Assembly: GCF_016711335.1 (NCBI RefSeq)
Contig: NZ_JADJTF010000001.1
Location: 2,542,001 to 2,606,000 of the forward strand
Direction: 5' to 3'
Source of the DNA: Thiofilum sp.
Lineage (GTDB): Bacteria > Pseudomonadota > Gammaproteobacteria > Thiotrichales > Thiotrichaceae
DNA length: 64,000 nt
Shown here: one piece after another, positions 27,389 through 36,464 of the stretch
Layout of the letters: every line of letters starts with the position of its first letter
How positions within the stretch are numbered: position 1 is the stretch's first letter
Notes under the pieces: generated by a model
The model's input: only the letters and a program-made list of their open reading frames with translations
Told to the model about the DNA's origin: nothing
Database searches by the model: none
Translations under genes and position numbers: made by a program

Positions 27389-28365
27389 ACTGCACCCCGC
27401 GCTTTAGCTTTCCACAGCCGAATCGATAGCAAACCATTTGGCAAAAACAACATGAGTAAAATAATAATAATCGAGTAAATCAGGAGCTGGTATTTTCCAG
27501 TTTGAAATAATAAATCCCAACCAAAATACAGGGTAAAGGTTCCTAATATAGGACCAAACACATAATTTAAGCCACCTAGGAAGCAATTCAGCATAAAATT
27601 CACTGAGTCTTGCACAGTAAAGCTAGAGGGATAAATAGACTGCGAAAGGGAGGCAAAAATAGCCCCGCCAATGCCACCTAAAAAGGACGAAATAGCATAG
27701 GCAATAATACGCAATGAAGTAATATTGACTCCAATAGACGAGGCTAGCTCTTCATTTTGTTGTAATGATAAACATAACTGCCCAAAACGCGAGGTGACTA
27801 AGCGATACATTAAAGCAAAGGCTATTAACATTAAAGTGACTGAGAGAAAATAAAACCCTTGATTAGAGTTACTCAAAGAACTAAAGCTCGGAATTAAAGT
27901 CATGCCGAATAACGATAATTCATCTGGCAAAGGAATATTGGTTAAACCTTTTGCACCCTGAGTAATCGGCAAAGCCATAGCGGTTAAACGAGCTACTTCG
28001 GTGGAAACTAAAGTTACCATTGCAAAATAGACACCACGTAAGCGCAGAATAGGTAAACCAATTAAAATGCTAATGAAAACACAAAATAAACCTGCTAGGG
28101 GTAAGCTCAACCAAAAAGACAGTTGATATTGGGTCATTAAAATGCCTGCCACATAACCACCGATTAAGGCATAAGCACCTTGACCAATATTAATACGTCC
28201 CATATAAAAGGTGAGCCATACTCCGGCACTAGCAATAGAAAGTAAGGCTACTGACGTAAAAGTAAAATACAGGTCTTTACGTCCAGTCATCGTAATTACA
28301 GCAGGGATAGCCATAAATAGGACGAAAGCAAAAATAATTGCACCTAAAATAGCAAGTTTTCTCAT
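27385..28365 (-). CDS. livM: Branched-chain amino-acid-type ABC transporter permease LivM
   Basis: 326 residues, about nine to ten membrane helices. Motifs of LivM are visible: INIGQGAYALIGGYVAG and a later helical LRIIAYAISSFLGGIGGA stretch. It lies four bases after livH. It forms the channel with LivH. Confidence 0.9.
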   Translation of the reverse strand: MRKLAILGAIIFAFVLFMAIPAVITMTGRKDLYFTFTSVALLSIASAGVWLTFYMGRINIGQGAYALIGGYVAGILMTQYQLSFWLSLPLAGLFCVFISILIGLPILRLRGVYFAMVTLVSTEVARLTAMALPITQGAKGLTNIPLPDELSLFGMTLIPSFSSLSNSNQGFYFLSVTLMLIAFALMYRLVTSRFGQLCLSLQQNEELASSIGVNITSLRIIAYAISSFLGGIGGAIFASLSQSIYPSSFTVQDSVNFMLNCFLGGLNYVFGPILGTFTLYFGWDLLFQTGKYQLLIYSIIIILLMLFLPNGLLSIRLWKAKARGAV

Positions 28366-28369
28366 CCTA

Positions 28370-29245
28370 TTAACCCCACGGTTTACCCATTAACCCTTGC
28401 GGGCGAATGGCTAGAAAGAGCATTAAAGTGGCAAAGATAATTAAATAGGTCAGATCACCATAGCCATAATCACGCAATACGCTTAAGCCTACTGCCTCCA
28501 TCATGCCAAGAATGAAACCACCCGCAATCGCACCATAGACCACACCAGCGCCACCAATCATCACCATCATAAAAGCCTTGATCGATACCGCTCCACCAAT
28601 ACCCGAACTGACACCTGTGATAACAACTAATAAACCACCCACTAACCCTGCCAGCATCGCTCCTAAAGCAAAACCATACATAGAATAACGCTGCACGCGC
28701 ACTCCCATTAATTCTGCTGCGGTACGGTCTTGGGCTAGTGCACGCATGGCACGACCGGGTTTGGTGTATTGCATAAATAAAATAAAAGCAATAATGAAAG
28801 TAATCGCTAATATCCCGACCACAATACGATCATTAGGCATAATAATGCGAAAATCCCAATTGAATACCCCATCTAAAATTTTAGGAACACCGCGTTGCTT
28901 TTCACCAAAGAGTAATAAAATGATGGCATCTAATAAAAATGCAGTAGCAGCAGCTAATAGCATAGTGCTTTCTTCGCGTTTGGAGCGTTGAATGACCGGT
29001 CGAAATAAAAATATTTCAAACAAAGCACCAATAATAGCCAGAGTCAGAGCTGAAGCTAATAGACCTAACCAAAATGGTAAGCCTAGTTGACCATAAATAG
29101 TATAAGTGACAAAACCACCGAGTACATACATTTGCCCGTGAGCAAAATTGAGTACATTCATCAGGGCAAAAATAAGGGTAAGACCGAGTGCAATAAGAGC
29201 ATATTGCGCCCCTAAATACAGCCCATTAGCAATAATTTGCTCCAT
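28370..29245 (-). CDS. livH: Branched-chain amino-acid-type ABC transporter permease LivH
   Basis: 291 residues, about eight membrane helices. N-terminus ANGLYLGAQYALIALGLTL and MNVLNFAHGQMYVLGGF are diagnostic of LivH. The gene has a good AAAGGAG site. A structured repeat lies between it and the upstream binding-protein gene, so its expression may be lower than that of the binding protein. Confidence 0.92.
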   Translation of the reverse strand: MEQIIANGLYLGAQYALIALGLTLIFALMNVLNFAHGQMYVLGGFVTYTIYGQLGLPFWLGLLASALTLAIIGALFEIFLFRPVIQRSKREESTMLLAAATAFLLDAIILLLFGEKQRGVPKILDGVFNWDFRIIMPNDRIVVGILAITFIIAFILFMQYTKPGRAMRALAQDRTAAELMGVRVQRYSMYGFALGAMLAGLVGGLLVVITGVSSGIGGAVSIKAFMMVMIGGAGVVYGAIAGGFILGMMEAVGLSVLRDYGYGDLTYLIIFATLMLFLAIRPQGLMGKPWG

Positions 29246-29283
29246 AATAAAACTCCTTTGTGAGCTGGTATTAAGCGCCTAAT

Positions 29284-29391
29284 AAAAAGTAATCGTGCAC
29301 TCCTTTCGCAGTCGCTGTGAATACCTCCCTGTACACTTCAAGGCGGCATCCATGCCGCCAAGACTGCTCCAAGAAATGTACGATCACTTTT
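29284..29391. repeat. Structured dispersed repeat, copy 2
   Basis: Reverse orientation relative to copies 1 and 3. It carries the same core (TGGAGCAGTCTTGGCGGCAT on the minus strand, then the GTACAGGGAGGTATT phrase and GCGACTGCG), between complementary arms of about 20 bases. It fills the gap between the binding-protein and livH genes of one operon. Confidence 0.85.
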
Positions 29392-29442
29392 CATAGGATA
29401 CTTATATCAATACCAACCTTGAAAAAGGTATGAAGCTCAGTA

Positions 29443-30630
29443 TTAATCTACTTCGGCAACAAATAGGGTTTCAAATTTGCCGTCTTTGTATTCATTAACG
29501 ACTAAAGGTACGAATAACTGACGTTTTTGACCGAAAGAAGTAGTCCCTACATACTTAAGTTTATTATCACCTTTCATATAAGGGTTAGGTACGGAAAAGG
29601 TATCAATGGTCTTTTTAAACTCAGCTACGTCGCTAATAGAAGCAGGATTAGCCTGTAAGGTTTGGACGATATATTCTAAAGCATAAACTTTAGTATTCGA
29701 CTCGTCATTATACTCGCCAAATTTTTTGGTATAGCGCTCAATAAATTTTTCCATGTTTTCGGAGCGAATCTCAGGCGTGGATGCGCCACCGACTGAAATA
29801 AAGCCATTGGCTAATTCGCCCGCGCCTTCTTTCAGTACTTGAGCATCTTGTGCGGTTTCAGTGGAAATTAATCCGGTATAGCCCATTTCACGCGCGGCAC
29901 GTATGATGAGTGGAGCAACCCCCGGAGCAACGCCAGAAAGCACTAATAGATCGGGTTTTGCTTTTAAAATGGGGGTGACTACGGGCATGAAGTCACGAGT
30001 ATCGACTTGATAAGTGTCTTGTGCAGCCACCACTTCTAGCCCTAATGCTTTAGCGGCTTCTACCCCACTATCACGCTGCGATAAAGGATCAGATTCATTG
30101 GCGGCTAAAAAAGCCACGGTTTTGACCCCTTTGTTTTCTTTGAGGTATTTATAAATAGCAGGACCGGATTGATAGCTGGCGACCATGCCTAAAATGGCAT
30201 TAGAAGCCGGTGCGGTATAGAGTTCTTTAGGGAAAGCGTAGGGGAAATAAATAATATTATTTTTTTCTGCCACCGGACGCACAGCCGCAGCACCGTCATC
30301 GACATTAGGACCTACTACATAATGAATACCCTCTTGCGCCATTTTTTCCATCCCTGCAATCGCGCGTTTGGGGTCTTTTTGATCGTCAAAAGTGACTAAT
30401 TCGATCTCATAGGTTTTATCCCCGATTTTTACCCCGCCTTGTTCATTTAATAGTTCTGCGACAGTTTCCATCGAGCGCACATTAGAAGTACCCCAAGCTG
30501 CGGCAGGACCACTCGTTACCCCAACAAAGCCGATTTTTAATTTAGCATCCGCCGCCCAAGCAGAAGCACTACCGAGTGCTAGAGCCATACTGAGCACTAA
30601 TGCGGTCTTGTTGAATAATTGAAAAGACAT
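29443..30630 (-). CDS. livK: Branched-chain amino-acid-type ABC transporter substrate-binding protein
   Basis: 395 residues. A Sec signal peptide ends SAWA before ADAKLKIGFVG. The mature protein is a type I periplasmic binding fold with the GFVGVTSGPAAAWG start, the YVVGPNVDD strand and TFDDQKDPKRA. ATG at 30630 has AAGGAG nine bases upstream. It heads the operon with livHMGF and the racemase-like gene. Ligand unknown; the family also takes amides, ureido compounds and aromatic acids. Confidence 0.88.
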   Translation of the reverse strand: MSFQLFNKTALVLSMALALGSASAWAADAKLKIGFVGVTSGPAAAWGTSNVRSMETVAELLNEQGGVKIGDKTYEIELVTFDDQKDPKRAIAGMEKMAQEGIHYVVGPNVDDGAAAVRPVAEKNNIIYFPYAFPKELYTAPASNAILGMVASYQSGPAIYKYLKENKGVKTVAFLAANESDPLSQRDSGVEAAKALGLEVVAAQDTYQVDTRDFMPVVTPILKAKPDLLVLSGVAPGVAPLIIRAAREMGYTGLISTETAQDAQVLKEGAGELANGFISVGGASTPEIRSENMEKFIERYTKKFGEYNDESNTKVYALEYIVQTLQANPASISDVAEFKKTIDTFSVPNPYMKGDNKLKYVGTTSFGQKRQLFVPLVVNEYKDGKFETLFVAEVD

Positions 30631-31078
30631 AAATGAATCTCCTTACTTGAGCAAAGCGCTAGTGTTGGACTGTTAACTATTCAAAATCATCCGTTTAGGC
30701 TTAAGGTTTGCTGATAAATCCTTAAGTCTTGGCAAGTCACATAGGTTGATAATGCAATGCTTATGCCACGCTGAACTAAGCACCTAATTATTTTTAATAA
30801 AATATTGATTTTTAAGGGTTAAATAGTATGTGTGGCTAATGATATGCTGCTTTTTGTGTAATAAAAAGACAATAGTTATTATCTGAGTTATAAGTGCTTT
30901 GAATACCGAAGGATTTATTCTTATCAGAATAGTGCATTGCACTACCCTAGTGCTAGAAAAAGAGTGAAAACACATAATAGGGGGAATTAGAAATAGTCCT
31001 ATTGATGATACCGTTCCTTCATAATTCCTATAGTATAATCAGTCTTTGTTCATCCACTGCCAAAGGGCTATTACATCC
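30631..31078. other. Divergent intergenic region, no gene seen
   Basis: About 450 bp of AT-rich DNA between divergent genes. I see only a perfect small palindrome AGTGCATTGCACT (30931-30943), which could be an operator, and the -10 box listed separately. A 63-codon minus-strand frame here has no ribosome site and a composition unlike the real genes, so I leave it out. Confidence 0.5.
31034..31039 (+). promoter_or_regulatory. Candidate -10 box of the decarboxylase gene
   Basis: A perfect TATAAT lies 40 bases upstream of the start codon. No good -35 hexamer is found at the usual distance, so the promoter may need an activator. Confidence 0.4.
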
Positions 31079-33337
31079 ATGCGCTTTCGTTTTCCGGTTG
31101 TCATTATTGACGAAGATTTTCGCTCTGAGAACACCTCAGGTTTAGGCATTCGCGCTCTGGCTAAAGCGATTGAAGATACTGGCATGGAGGTGCTAGGGGT
31201 CACAAGCTATGGCGACTTATCCACTTTTGCGCAACAGCAAAGTCGGGCGAGTGCTTTTATCTTAGCCATTGATGATGAAGAGTTTGCAGCAGCGGCTGAT
31301 GAGCACGGGAAATCTGAGCCAGCCGTGATCCGTGCGCTACGTTCCTTTGTGGAGGAGATTCGTTGGCGTAATGCAGAAATCCCTATTTTCCTGCATGGTG
31401 AAACCCGTACTGCAAGCCATATTCCTAATGATATTTTGCGTGAACTCAATGGCTTTATTCATATGTTTGAAGACACACCAGAGTTCGTCGCACGCTATAT
31501 TGTGCGCGAGGCTAAGGCTTATTTAGATAGCTTGCCACCGCCGTTTTTCCGTGCTTTAACCCACTATGCTGCCGATGGTTCGTACTCATGGCACTGCCCC
31601 GGCCATTCCGGTGGGGTAGCGTTCTTAAAGTCTCCGGTGGGGCAAATGTTTCATCAATTCTTTGGTGAGAATATGCTCAGAGCCGATGTGTGCAATGCCG
31701 TCGATGAGTTAGGGCAACTCCTCGATCATACCGGACCTGTGGCGGCTTCAGAGCGTAATGCTGCGCGTATTTTCAATGTCGATCATTTATTCTTTGTCAC
31801 CAATGGTACTTCGACCTCGAATAAAATGGTGTGGCATTCCTGTGTGGCAGATAATGATATTGTGATTGTGGATCGTAACTGCCATAAATCGATTTTACAT
31901 TCGATTACCATGACGGGAGCGATTCCAGTATTCCTAACTCCTACCCGCAATCATTACGGTATTATTGGACCGATTCCTTTAGCTTCCTTTGAGCCAGAAG
32001 CAATTAAAGCTAAAATTGCCGCGCATCCCTTGGCAAGTAAACTCACTAGCAATCCCCGCATTTTGACCATTACGCAAAGTACTTATGATGGTGTGCTCTA
32101 TAACACCGGCATGATTAAAGAGCGTTTGGACGGTTGGGTAGATAATCTATTATTTGATGAAGCGTGGTTACCCCATGCGACTTTCCATGATTTTTATAAA
32201 GGCATGCATGCCATGTCTCGCAATGGCGAGCGCACCTCAAAATCGATGGTATTTGCCACCCAATCCACCCATAAATTGCTCGCAGGTTTATCTCAGGCTT
32301 CACAAATCCTAGTACAAGATGCTAGGGATACTAAATTAGACCTTAATGTGTTTAATGAAGCCTATCTCATGCACAGCTCCACCAGCCCGCAATATGCGAT
32401 TATTGCTAGTTGCGACGTGGCCGCCGCCATGATGGAAGCCCCCGGCGGAACCGCTTTAGTAGAAGAGTCTATTTCTGAGTCGCTCAATTTCCGCCGTGCG
32501 ATGAAAAAAGTGGACCGTGAATATGGAGATTCGTGGTGGTTCAGTATTTGGGGACCTGATTCGATTGAGGATGAAGGTATTGGTAGCCGCGAAACATGGG
32601 TATTAAAAGCCAATGATCGTTGGCATGGTTTCGGTAATTTAGCTGATAATTTCAATATGCTTGATCCGATCAAGGCTACGATTATCACCCCCGGCTTAGA
32701 TGTGGACGGTGCATTTAGTGATGAAATTGGTATCCCTGCTGCCATTGTGACTAAGTATCTATCTGAGCATGGGGTTATTGTTGAAAAATGCGGTCTATAC
32801 AGCTTCTTTATTATGTTCACCATAGGGATTACTAAAGGACGCTGGAATACCCTATTAACTGCTCTGCAACAATTCAAAGATGACTTTGATAAAAACCAAC
32901 CCTTATGGCGCGTCTTGCCAGAGTTTATTGCACGTAATCCACGCTACGAAAAGATCGGTTTGCGTGATTTGTGTATGCAGATTCATCGTATTTATGCGGA
33001 TTATGATGTGGCACGCCTCACGACTGAAATGTACTTATCTGATATGGAATGTGCCATGAAGCCCTCTGATGCGTTTGCGATGATGACCCATCGTAAGATT
33101 GAGCGTGTGCCTGTCAATCAATTAGAAGGGCGGATTACGGCAAGTCTAGTCACTCCTTATCCTCCGGGGATTCCATTACTGATTCCGGGCGAACGTTTTA
33201 ATAAAACCATTGTGGATTATTTAAAGTTCTCCCAAGTCTTTAATGAAAAATTCCCCGGCTTTGAAACCGATGTACATGGTTTGTCTTCCGAGGTTGTGGA
33301 CGGTGTGAAACGCTATTATGTGGATTGTGTGAAGTAG
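31079..33337 (+). CDS. Orn/Lys/Arg decarboxylase, class I PLP type (probable arginine decarboxylase)
   Basis: 752 residues from the ATG at 31079; a TTG at 31046 is less likely. It has the full architecture: an N-terminal response-regulator-like wing domain (about 1-140), the PLP core with SWHCPGHSGG, TNGTSTSNK, LLFDEAW and the Schiff-base lysine Lys399 in STHKLLAG, and the C-terminal domain with the PGIPLLIPGE motif. It would make agmatine from arginine, or cadaverine or putrescine from lysine or ornithine. An agmatinase-type gene in the polyamine operon at 12 kb makes arginine the most interesting choice, but this is inference. Confidence 0.88.
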   Translation: MRFRFPVVIIDEDFRSENTSGLGIRALAKAIEDTGMEVLGVTSYGDLSTFAQQQSRASAFILAIDDEEFAAAADEHGKSEPAVIRALRSFVEEIRWRNAEIPIFLHGETRTASHIPNDILRELNGFIHMFEDTPEFVARYIVREAKAYLDSLPPPFFRALTHYAADGSYSWHCPGHSGGVAFLKSPVGQMFHQFFGENMLRADVCNAVDELGQLLDHTGPVAASERNAARIFNVDHLFFVTNGTSTSNKMVWHSCVADNDIVIVDRNCHKSILHSITMTGAIPVFLTPTRNHYGIIGPIPLASFEPEAIKAKIAAHPLASKLTSNPRILTITQSTYDGVLYNTGMIKERLDGWVDNLLFDEAWLPHATFHDFYKGMHAMSRNGERTSKSMVFATQSTHKLLAGLSQASQILVQDARDTKLDLNVFNEAYLMHSSTSPQYAIIASCDVAAAMMEAPGGTALVEESISESLNFRRAMKKVDREYGDSWWFSIWGPDSIEDEGIGSRETWVLKANDRWHGFGNLADNFNMLDPIKATIITPGLDVDGAFSDEIGIPAAIVTKYLSEHGVIVEKCGLYSFFIMFTIGITKGRWNTLLTALQQFKDDFDKNQPLWRVLPEFIARNPRYEKIGLRDLCMQIHRIYADYDVARLTTEMYLSDMECAMKPSDAFAMMTHRKIERVPVNQLEGRITASLVTPYPPGIPLLIPGERFNKTIVDYLKFSQVFNEKFPGFETDVHGLSSEVVDGVKRYYVDCVK

Positions 33338-33371
33338 TACACTACACTACTATTCATCAGCTAATCTCGTA

Positions 33372-33401
33372 CTCTTCAAAGTGAGTTATCACTTTGAAGA
33401 G
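33372..33401. terminator. Hairpin between convergent genes
   Basis: A perfect 13-bp stem (CTCTTCAAAGTGA and its complement) with a GTTA loop lies between the decarboxylase and SDR genes, which converge. No clear U-tract follows on either side. Confidence 0.7.
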
Positions 33402-33420
33402 CTAAATGGTGCTAAGTTTA

Positions 33421-34185
33421 TTAAATTTGTGTCATACCACCGTCAACTGTTAATTCAATACCATTAATATAACTAGCTTCATTAGAGGCTAAAAATAGTG
33501 CAGCGGCGGCAATTTCTTGAGGTGTCGCTATATAACCAGTCGGTACAGCCGTGCTGGCATAATCTTGCAATTGTGCTAATTGTTCCGCGTTTAACTTCAA
33601 ACCATTCTCCATAATAGGGGTACGGGTCAAACCGGGGCTTAAGGTGTTGACGCGTATTTTTCTAGCTTTAAGTTCATTAGCCCAAGTGCGTGCAAAAGAG
33701 CGTACTGCGGCTTTCGATGCGCTGTAGATACTTAGATTTTCCATACCCTTATTACCCACAATAGAACCCGTGAGTACGATAGCGCTGGATGCTTGCATTA
33801 AGGGTAGGAGTGTTTGTACGGTAAAAAATACCCCTTTAACATTGATGTCAAAGGTTTTATCAAACTCACGCTCAGTGGTATTACCGAATGAGTTATATTC
33901 AGCGATGCCTGCATTGGCAAATAGTTGAGTGAGAGTGTCACCGCGTTGTTCAATGGCGTGTTTCAGAGCCTCTAAGTCTGTTAGTTTTGCTACATCTGAT
34001 ACCACTGGAATAGCACTTGCGCCCAAGGTTTGTGCAGCGAGGTTTAAGGTGTCTAAAGAGCGTCCAGTAATATAAACTCGTTTAGCCCCCTCATTAATGA
34101 GTTGTTGGGCAATAGCAAAGCCAATACCCGTAGAGCCGCCTGTAACAACGGCAACTTGATTTAGATAGCGCTGTGGTGTAGACAT
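33421..34185 (-). CDS. Short-chain dehydrogenase/reductase (SDR)
   Basis: 254 residues. Classical SDR: cofactor motif TGGSTGIG near the N-terminus, NAG in LFANAGIAEYN, catalytic Ser in LTGSIVG, YSASK catalytic Tyr-Lys, and a C-terminal NGIELTVDGG. The ITGRS segment after the second strand suggests NADP use. Substrate unknown. It is divergent from an ArsR-type regulator with a shared inverted repeat in the gap, a common arrangement for a small redox- or xenobiotic-responsive unit. Confidence 0.88.
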   Translation of the reverse strand: MSTPQRYLNQVAVVTGGSTGIGFAIAQQLINEGAKRVYITGRSLDTLNLAAQTLGASAIPVVSDVAKLTDLEALKHAIEQRGDTLTQLFANAGIAEYNSFGNTTEREFDKTFDINVKGVFFTVQTLLPLMQASSAIVLTGSIVGNKGMENLSIYSASKAAVRSFARTWANELKARKIRVNTLSPGLTRTPIMENGLKLNAEQLAQLQDYASTAVPTGYIATPQEIAAAALFLASNEASYINGIELTVDGGMTQI

Positions 34186-34234
34186 TATGATCGTCCTTTT
34201 TTAGATAAATCCTATAGCAGAGCATTAAATTCGT

Positions 34235-34256
34235 TTGTTCGTAAATAATAGAACAA
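34235..34256. promoter_or_regulatory. Inverted repeat between SDR and ArsR-type genes
   Basis: TTGTTC (34235-34240) and GAACAA (34251-34256) are separated by ten AT-rich bases, 50-70 bp from the SDR start and upstream of the ArsR-type start. Size and symmetry suit binding of a winged-helix dimer. Confidence 0.5.
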
Positions 34257-34292
34257 TTGAAATCTAACATATTGAAGCGAATAATTGCAACT

Positions 34293-34601
34293 ATGAGAAA
34301 ACTACAACATCCCGCTAGCGATAGCTTAATATTGACTCATGTACTGTATGCGTTGAGTGATCCGCTGCGCTTGAGTATTGTGCAAAAGTTAGCGCAGACA
34401 GAAGGTTTGACCTGTGGTTCGTTTGAGCTACCCATCGCCAAATCAACTGCTTCACATCATTTTAGAGTGTTGCGTGAGGCAGGTGTGATTCATATGCGCC
34501 CTGAAGGAACGCAGTATATTAATTCATTGCGGCGCACTGAATTAGATCAGCGCTTTCCCGGATTGCTAGATGCAATTTTAAATGCACCTATTCAGCTCTA
34601 G
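34293..34601 (+). CDS. ArsR-family winged-helix regulator
   Basis: About 102 residues from the ATG at 34293; a TTG at 34257 would add a dozen residues and overlap the inverted repeat. Features are ALSDPLRLSIVQKL, a helix-turn-helix with KSTASHHFRVLREAGV and a wing EGTQYINSL. No paired cysteines of the metal-sensing type are seen (a single CGSF), so it probably senses something other than arsenic. Likely represses the divergent SDR gene. Confidence 0.85.
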   Translation: MRKLQHPASDSLILTHVLYALSDPLRLSIVQKLAQTEGLTCGSFELPIAKSTASHHFRVLREAGVIHMRPEGTQYINSLRRTELDQRFPGLLDAILNAPIQL

Positions 34602-34694
34602 TAGATAGGGTATGACCCAGACACTAGAACCCCAGTATAGTGTTAATAAAATGCTATGCTTATAGCACTTACAGACCACTAAAGGAGTGTTGCT

Positions 34695-35006
34695 ATGTTA
34701 GTGAAATTTACTAATACCTCTGGCATGAGTGTGACCATGTATGAGAAAGATGCTAAGCCTTTAATCCTTAATATGGGAACTAGCGGTACTATCCCTAGCG
34801 CTATTCGCCCCGAAGACTTACCCCAAGCCTTAGAAACCTTACAAAAAGCGCTCAAGCAAGCTCAACCCACTCCCGAAGCGAATGAGGATGAGGAAGAAAA
34901 AGGAGTAAGTCCTAATGCCCGCGCCTATCCCTTGATTGAGTTAATCAAGCAATCGATTAAGGATAATAAAGCAGTGATGTGGGAATATTCTGATGGTGTG
35001 TTATAG
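34695..35006 (+). CDS. DUF1840 protein
   Basis: 103 residues with a strong AAGGAG site. It has the DUF1840 pattern: MLVKFTN start, MGTSGTIPSAI, an acidic hinge (EDEEEK) and a C-terminal ARAYPLIELI helix followed by VMWE. Function unknown. It is convergent with the MocR-type gene six bases away. Confidence 0.8.
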   Translation: MLVKFTNTSGMSVTMYEKDAKPLILNMGTSGTIPSAIRPEDLPQALETLQKALKQAQPTPEANEDEEEKGVSPNARAYPLIELIKQSIKDNKAVMWEYSDGVL

Positions 35007-35012
35007 CCGTCT

Positions 35013-36434
35013 TTAGCTTTTTAATACGCTGAGCAAGTGATTCAAAGCACTAGGCACTTGCTCTATAGCTAGACCCGCATGCCCCAATAATACGTAACAC
35101 ACATTTTGTCCCTGTTCTTTCACTTCATATACTTCACAACCTAGTTCTGCTGCGCTAAAGCGTTGAATCAAATCGTGGCTATTGACCGATGCGTGCAAGC
35201 GCACATAAGTATTCATACCACTCACCGAAGGCATCACAGTCAGTAAATCACTAGCATAGGTTTGTAAGTATTCAGTGCAGGCGGTACGGCGTTGATTATA
35301 GATAGTGCGCGTATTAGCTAAGTGGTTGCCTAAGTAACCATACTGCATAAAAAGTGCGAGTTGTTGCTGTAGTAAATAGGATGGTTGGATACCTAAGGTG
35401 TTTAATATACTGGCTATTGGTCTAGCCAGATGTTGAGGTACAACCATCCAACCTAAGCGTAAATCGGGCAGTAATAATTTACTCATCGTGCCGACATGAA
35501 TGACTTGCTGAGCTTGAGGATAGGTAAGCAAGGAGGGTGCGGGGTGTTGGTTATAACTATATTCTGCCGCATAGTCGTCTTCAATCAACCAAGTCTGATA
35601 CTGATGACTGTAATCTAGCCATGCTTCGCGCCGCGTTACACTCATCACATATCCGGTAGGAAATTGTGCATTGGGGGTGAGAACAGCAAGTCGTGCTTTA
35701 AAATCAGGTATTTGTGCGCCTGCCGTATCTACGGCTACAGTTTTGATTTTAAGCCCCGCTTGATGTAGTGCTGCTTTGCCACCCTCCCAACACGGATGCT
35801 CAATCAGCGCTGTATCGCCTGCATTGGTTAGCACTTGTGCTAGGGTGCTTAATGCGCCTTGCGTGCCCGTGGTCATCAGTAAGCAATTTAAATCCTGAAT
35901 CTGAATACCTCGGTAACGCGCTAAAAAATCACGTAGTGCTTGTTTTAAAGCCATGATTCCGCATTGACGTTGATATTGACCTTGGGTCAGTGACCACGCT
36001 TCTTTTTGTAGGCTAAGCCATTGTTGTTTGGGAAATAGTTTTAGGTCAGGGATACTGGCTTGTAGGAGTAAAGGTTCTTGAGCTTGTGGTCGATAGTGAC
36101 GAGCTTGTGTGATGCGTTGACCGCGCTCGGACAAATTGAGGTGTGCGGTTGTGGTGGGCAAACTCCGTTTAGGCTGGCTCGGTTGATAACACACTTGAGT
36201 TCCACCTTTACCCACACCCAGCACCAAACCATCTAAACGCAGCATCTCATAACATTCCACTACCACTCCGCGTGATAGTTGTAATTGCTCAGCTAATAAG
36301 CGACTAGCAGGCAAGCGCTCAGCATAGACCAATTGCCCCTGCACAATTTGCTGATAGATGTGCCCGTATAACTGTCGCGCTAAGGGCATTGCAAGGTCGC
36401 GTTGTAGGTGGATTTGATTTAGATTGAGAGGCAT
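35013..36434 (-). CDS. MocR/PdxR-type regulator (GntR HTH plus aminotransferase-like domain)
   Basis: 473 residues. The N-terminal 70 residues are a GntR winged helix (LPASRLLAEQLQLSRGVVVECYEML). The rest is a class I aminotransferase fold: TTGTQGAL, an EDDYAAEY segment with the PLP-stacking Asp, the PLP lysine in HVGTMSKLLLPDLRLGW and a C-terminal domain. Such proteins sense PLP or amino acids and control vitamin B6 or amine genes. Its target is not obvious here; a PNPOx-like gene lies 2.6 kb away. Confidence 0.88.
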   Translation of the reverse strand: MPLNLNQIHLQRDLAMPLARQLYGHIYQQIVQGQLVYAERLPASRLLAEQLQLSRGVVVECYEMLRLDGLVLGVGKGGTQVCYQPSQPKRSLPTTTAHLNLSERGQRITQARHYRPQAQEPLLLQASIPDLKLFPKQQWLSLQKEAWSLTQGQYQRQCGIMALKQALRDFLARYRGIQIQDLNCLLMTTGTQGALSTLAQVLTNAGDTALIEHPCWEGGKAALHQAGLKIKTVAVDTAGAQIPDFKARLAVLTPNAQFPTGYVMSVTRREAWLDYSHQYQTWLIEDDYAAEYSYNQHPAPSLLTYPQAQQVIHVGTMSKLLLPDLRLGWMVVPQHLARPIASILNTLGIQPSYLLQQQLALFMQYGYLGNHLANTRTIYNQRRTACTEYLQTYASDLLTVMPSVSGMNTYVRLHASVNSHDLIQRFSAAELGCEVYEVKEQGQNVCYVLLGHAGLAIEQVPSALNHLLSVLKS

Positions 36435-36464
36435 AAGAATTGGCTAGTCTACCGTTTAGCAAAT

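Noticed and set aside
30784..30975. Small minus-strand frame of 63 codons upstream of the decarboxylase gene
   Set aside because: No ribosome site, odd composition, and it lies in the promoter region of divergent genes.
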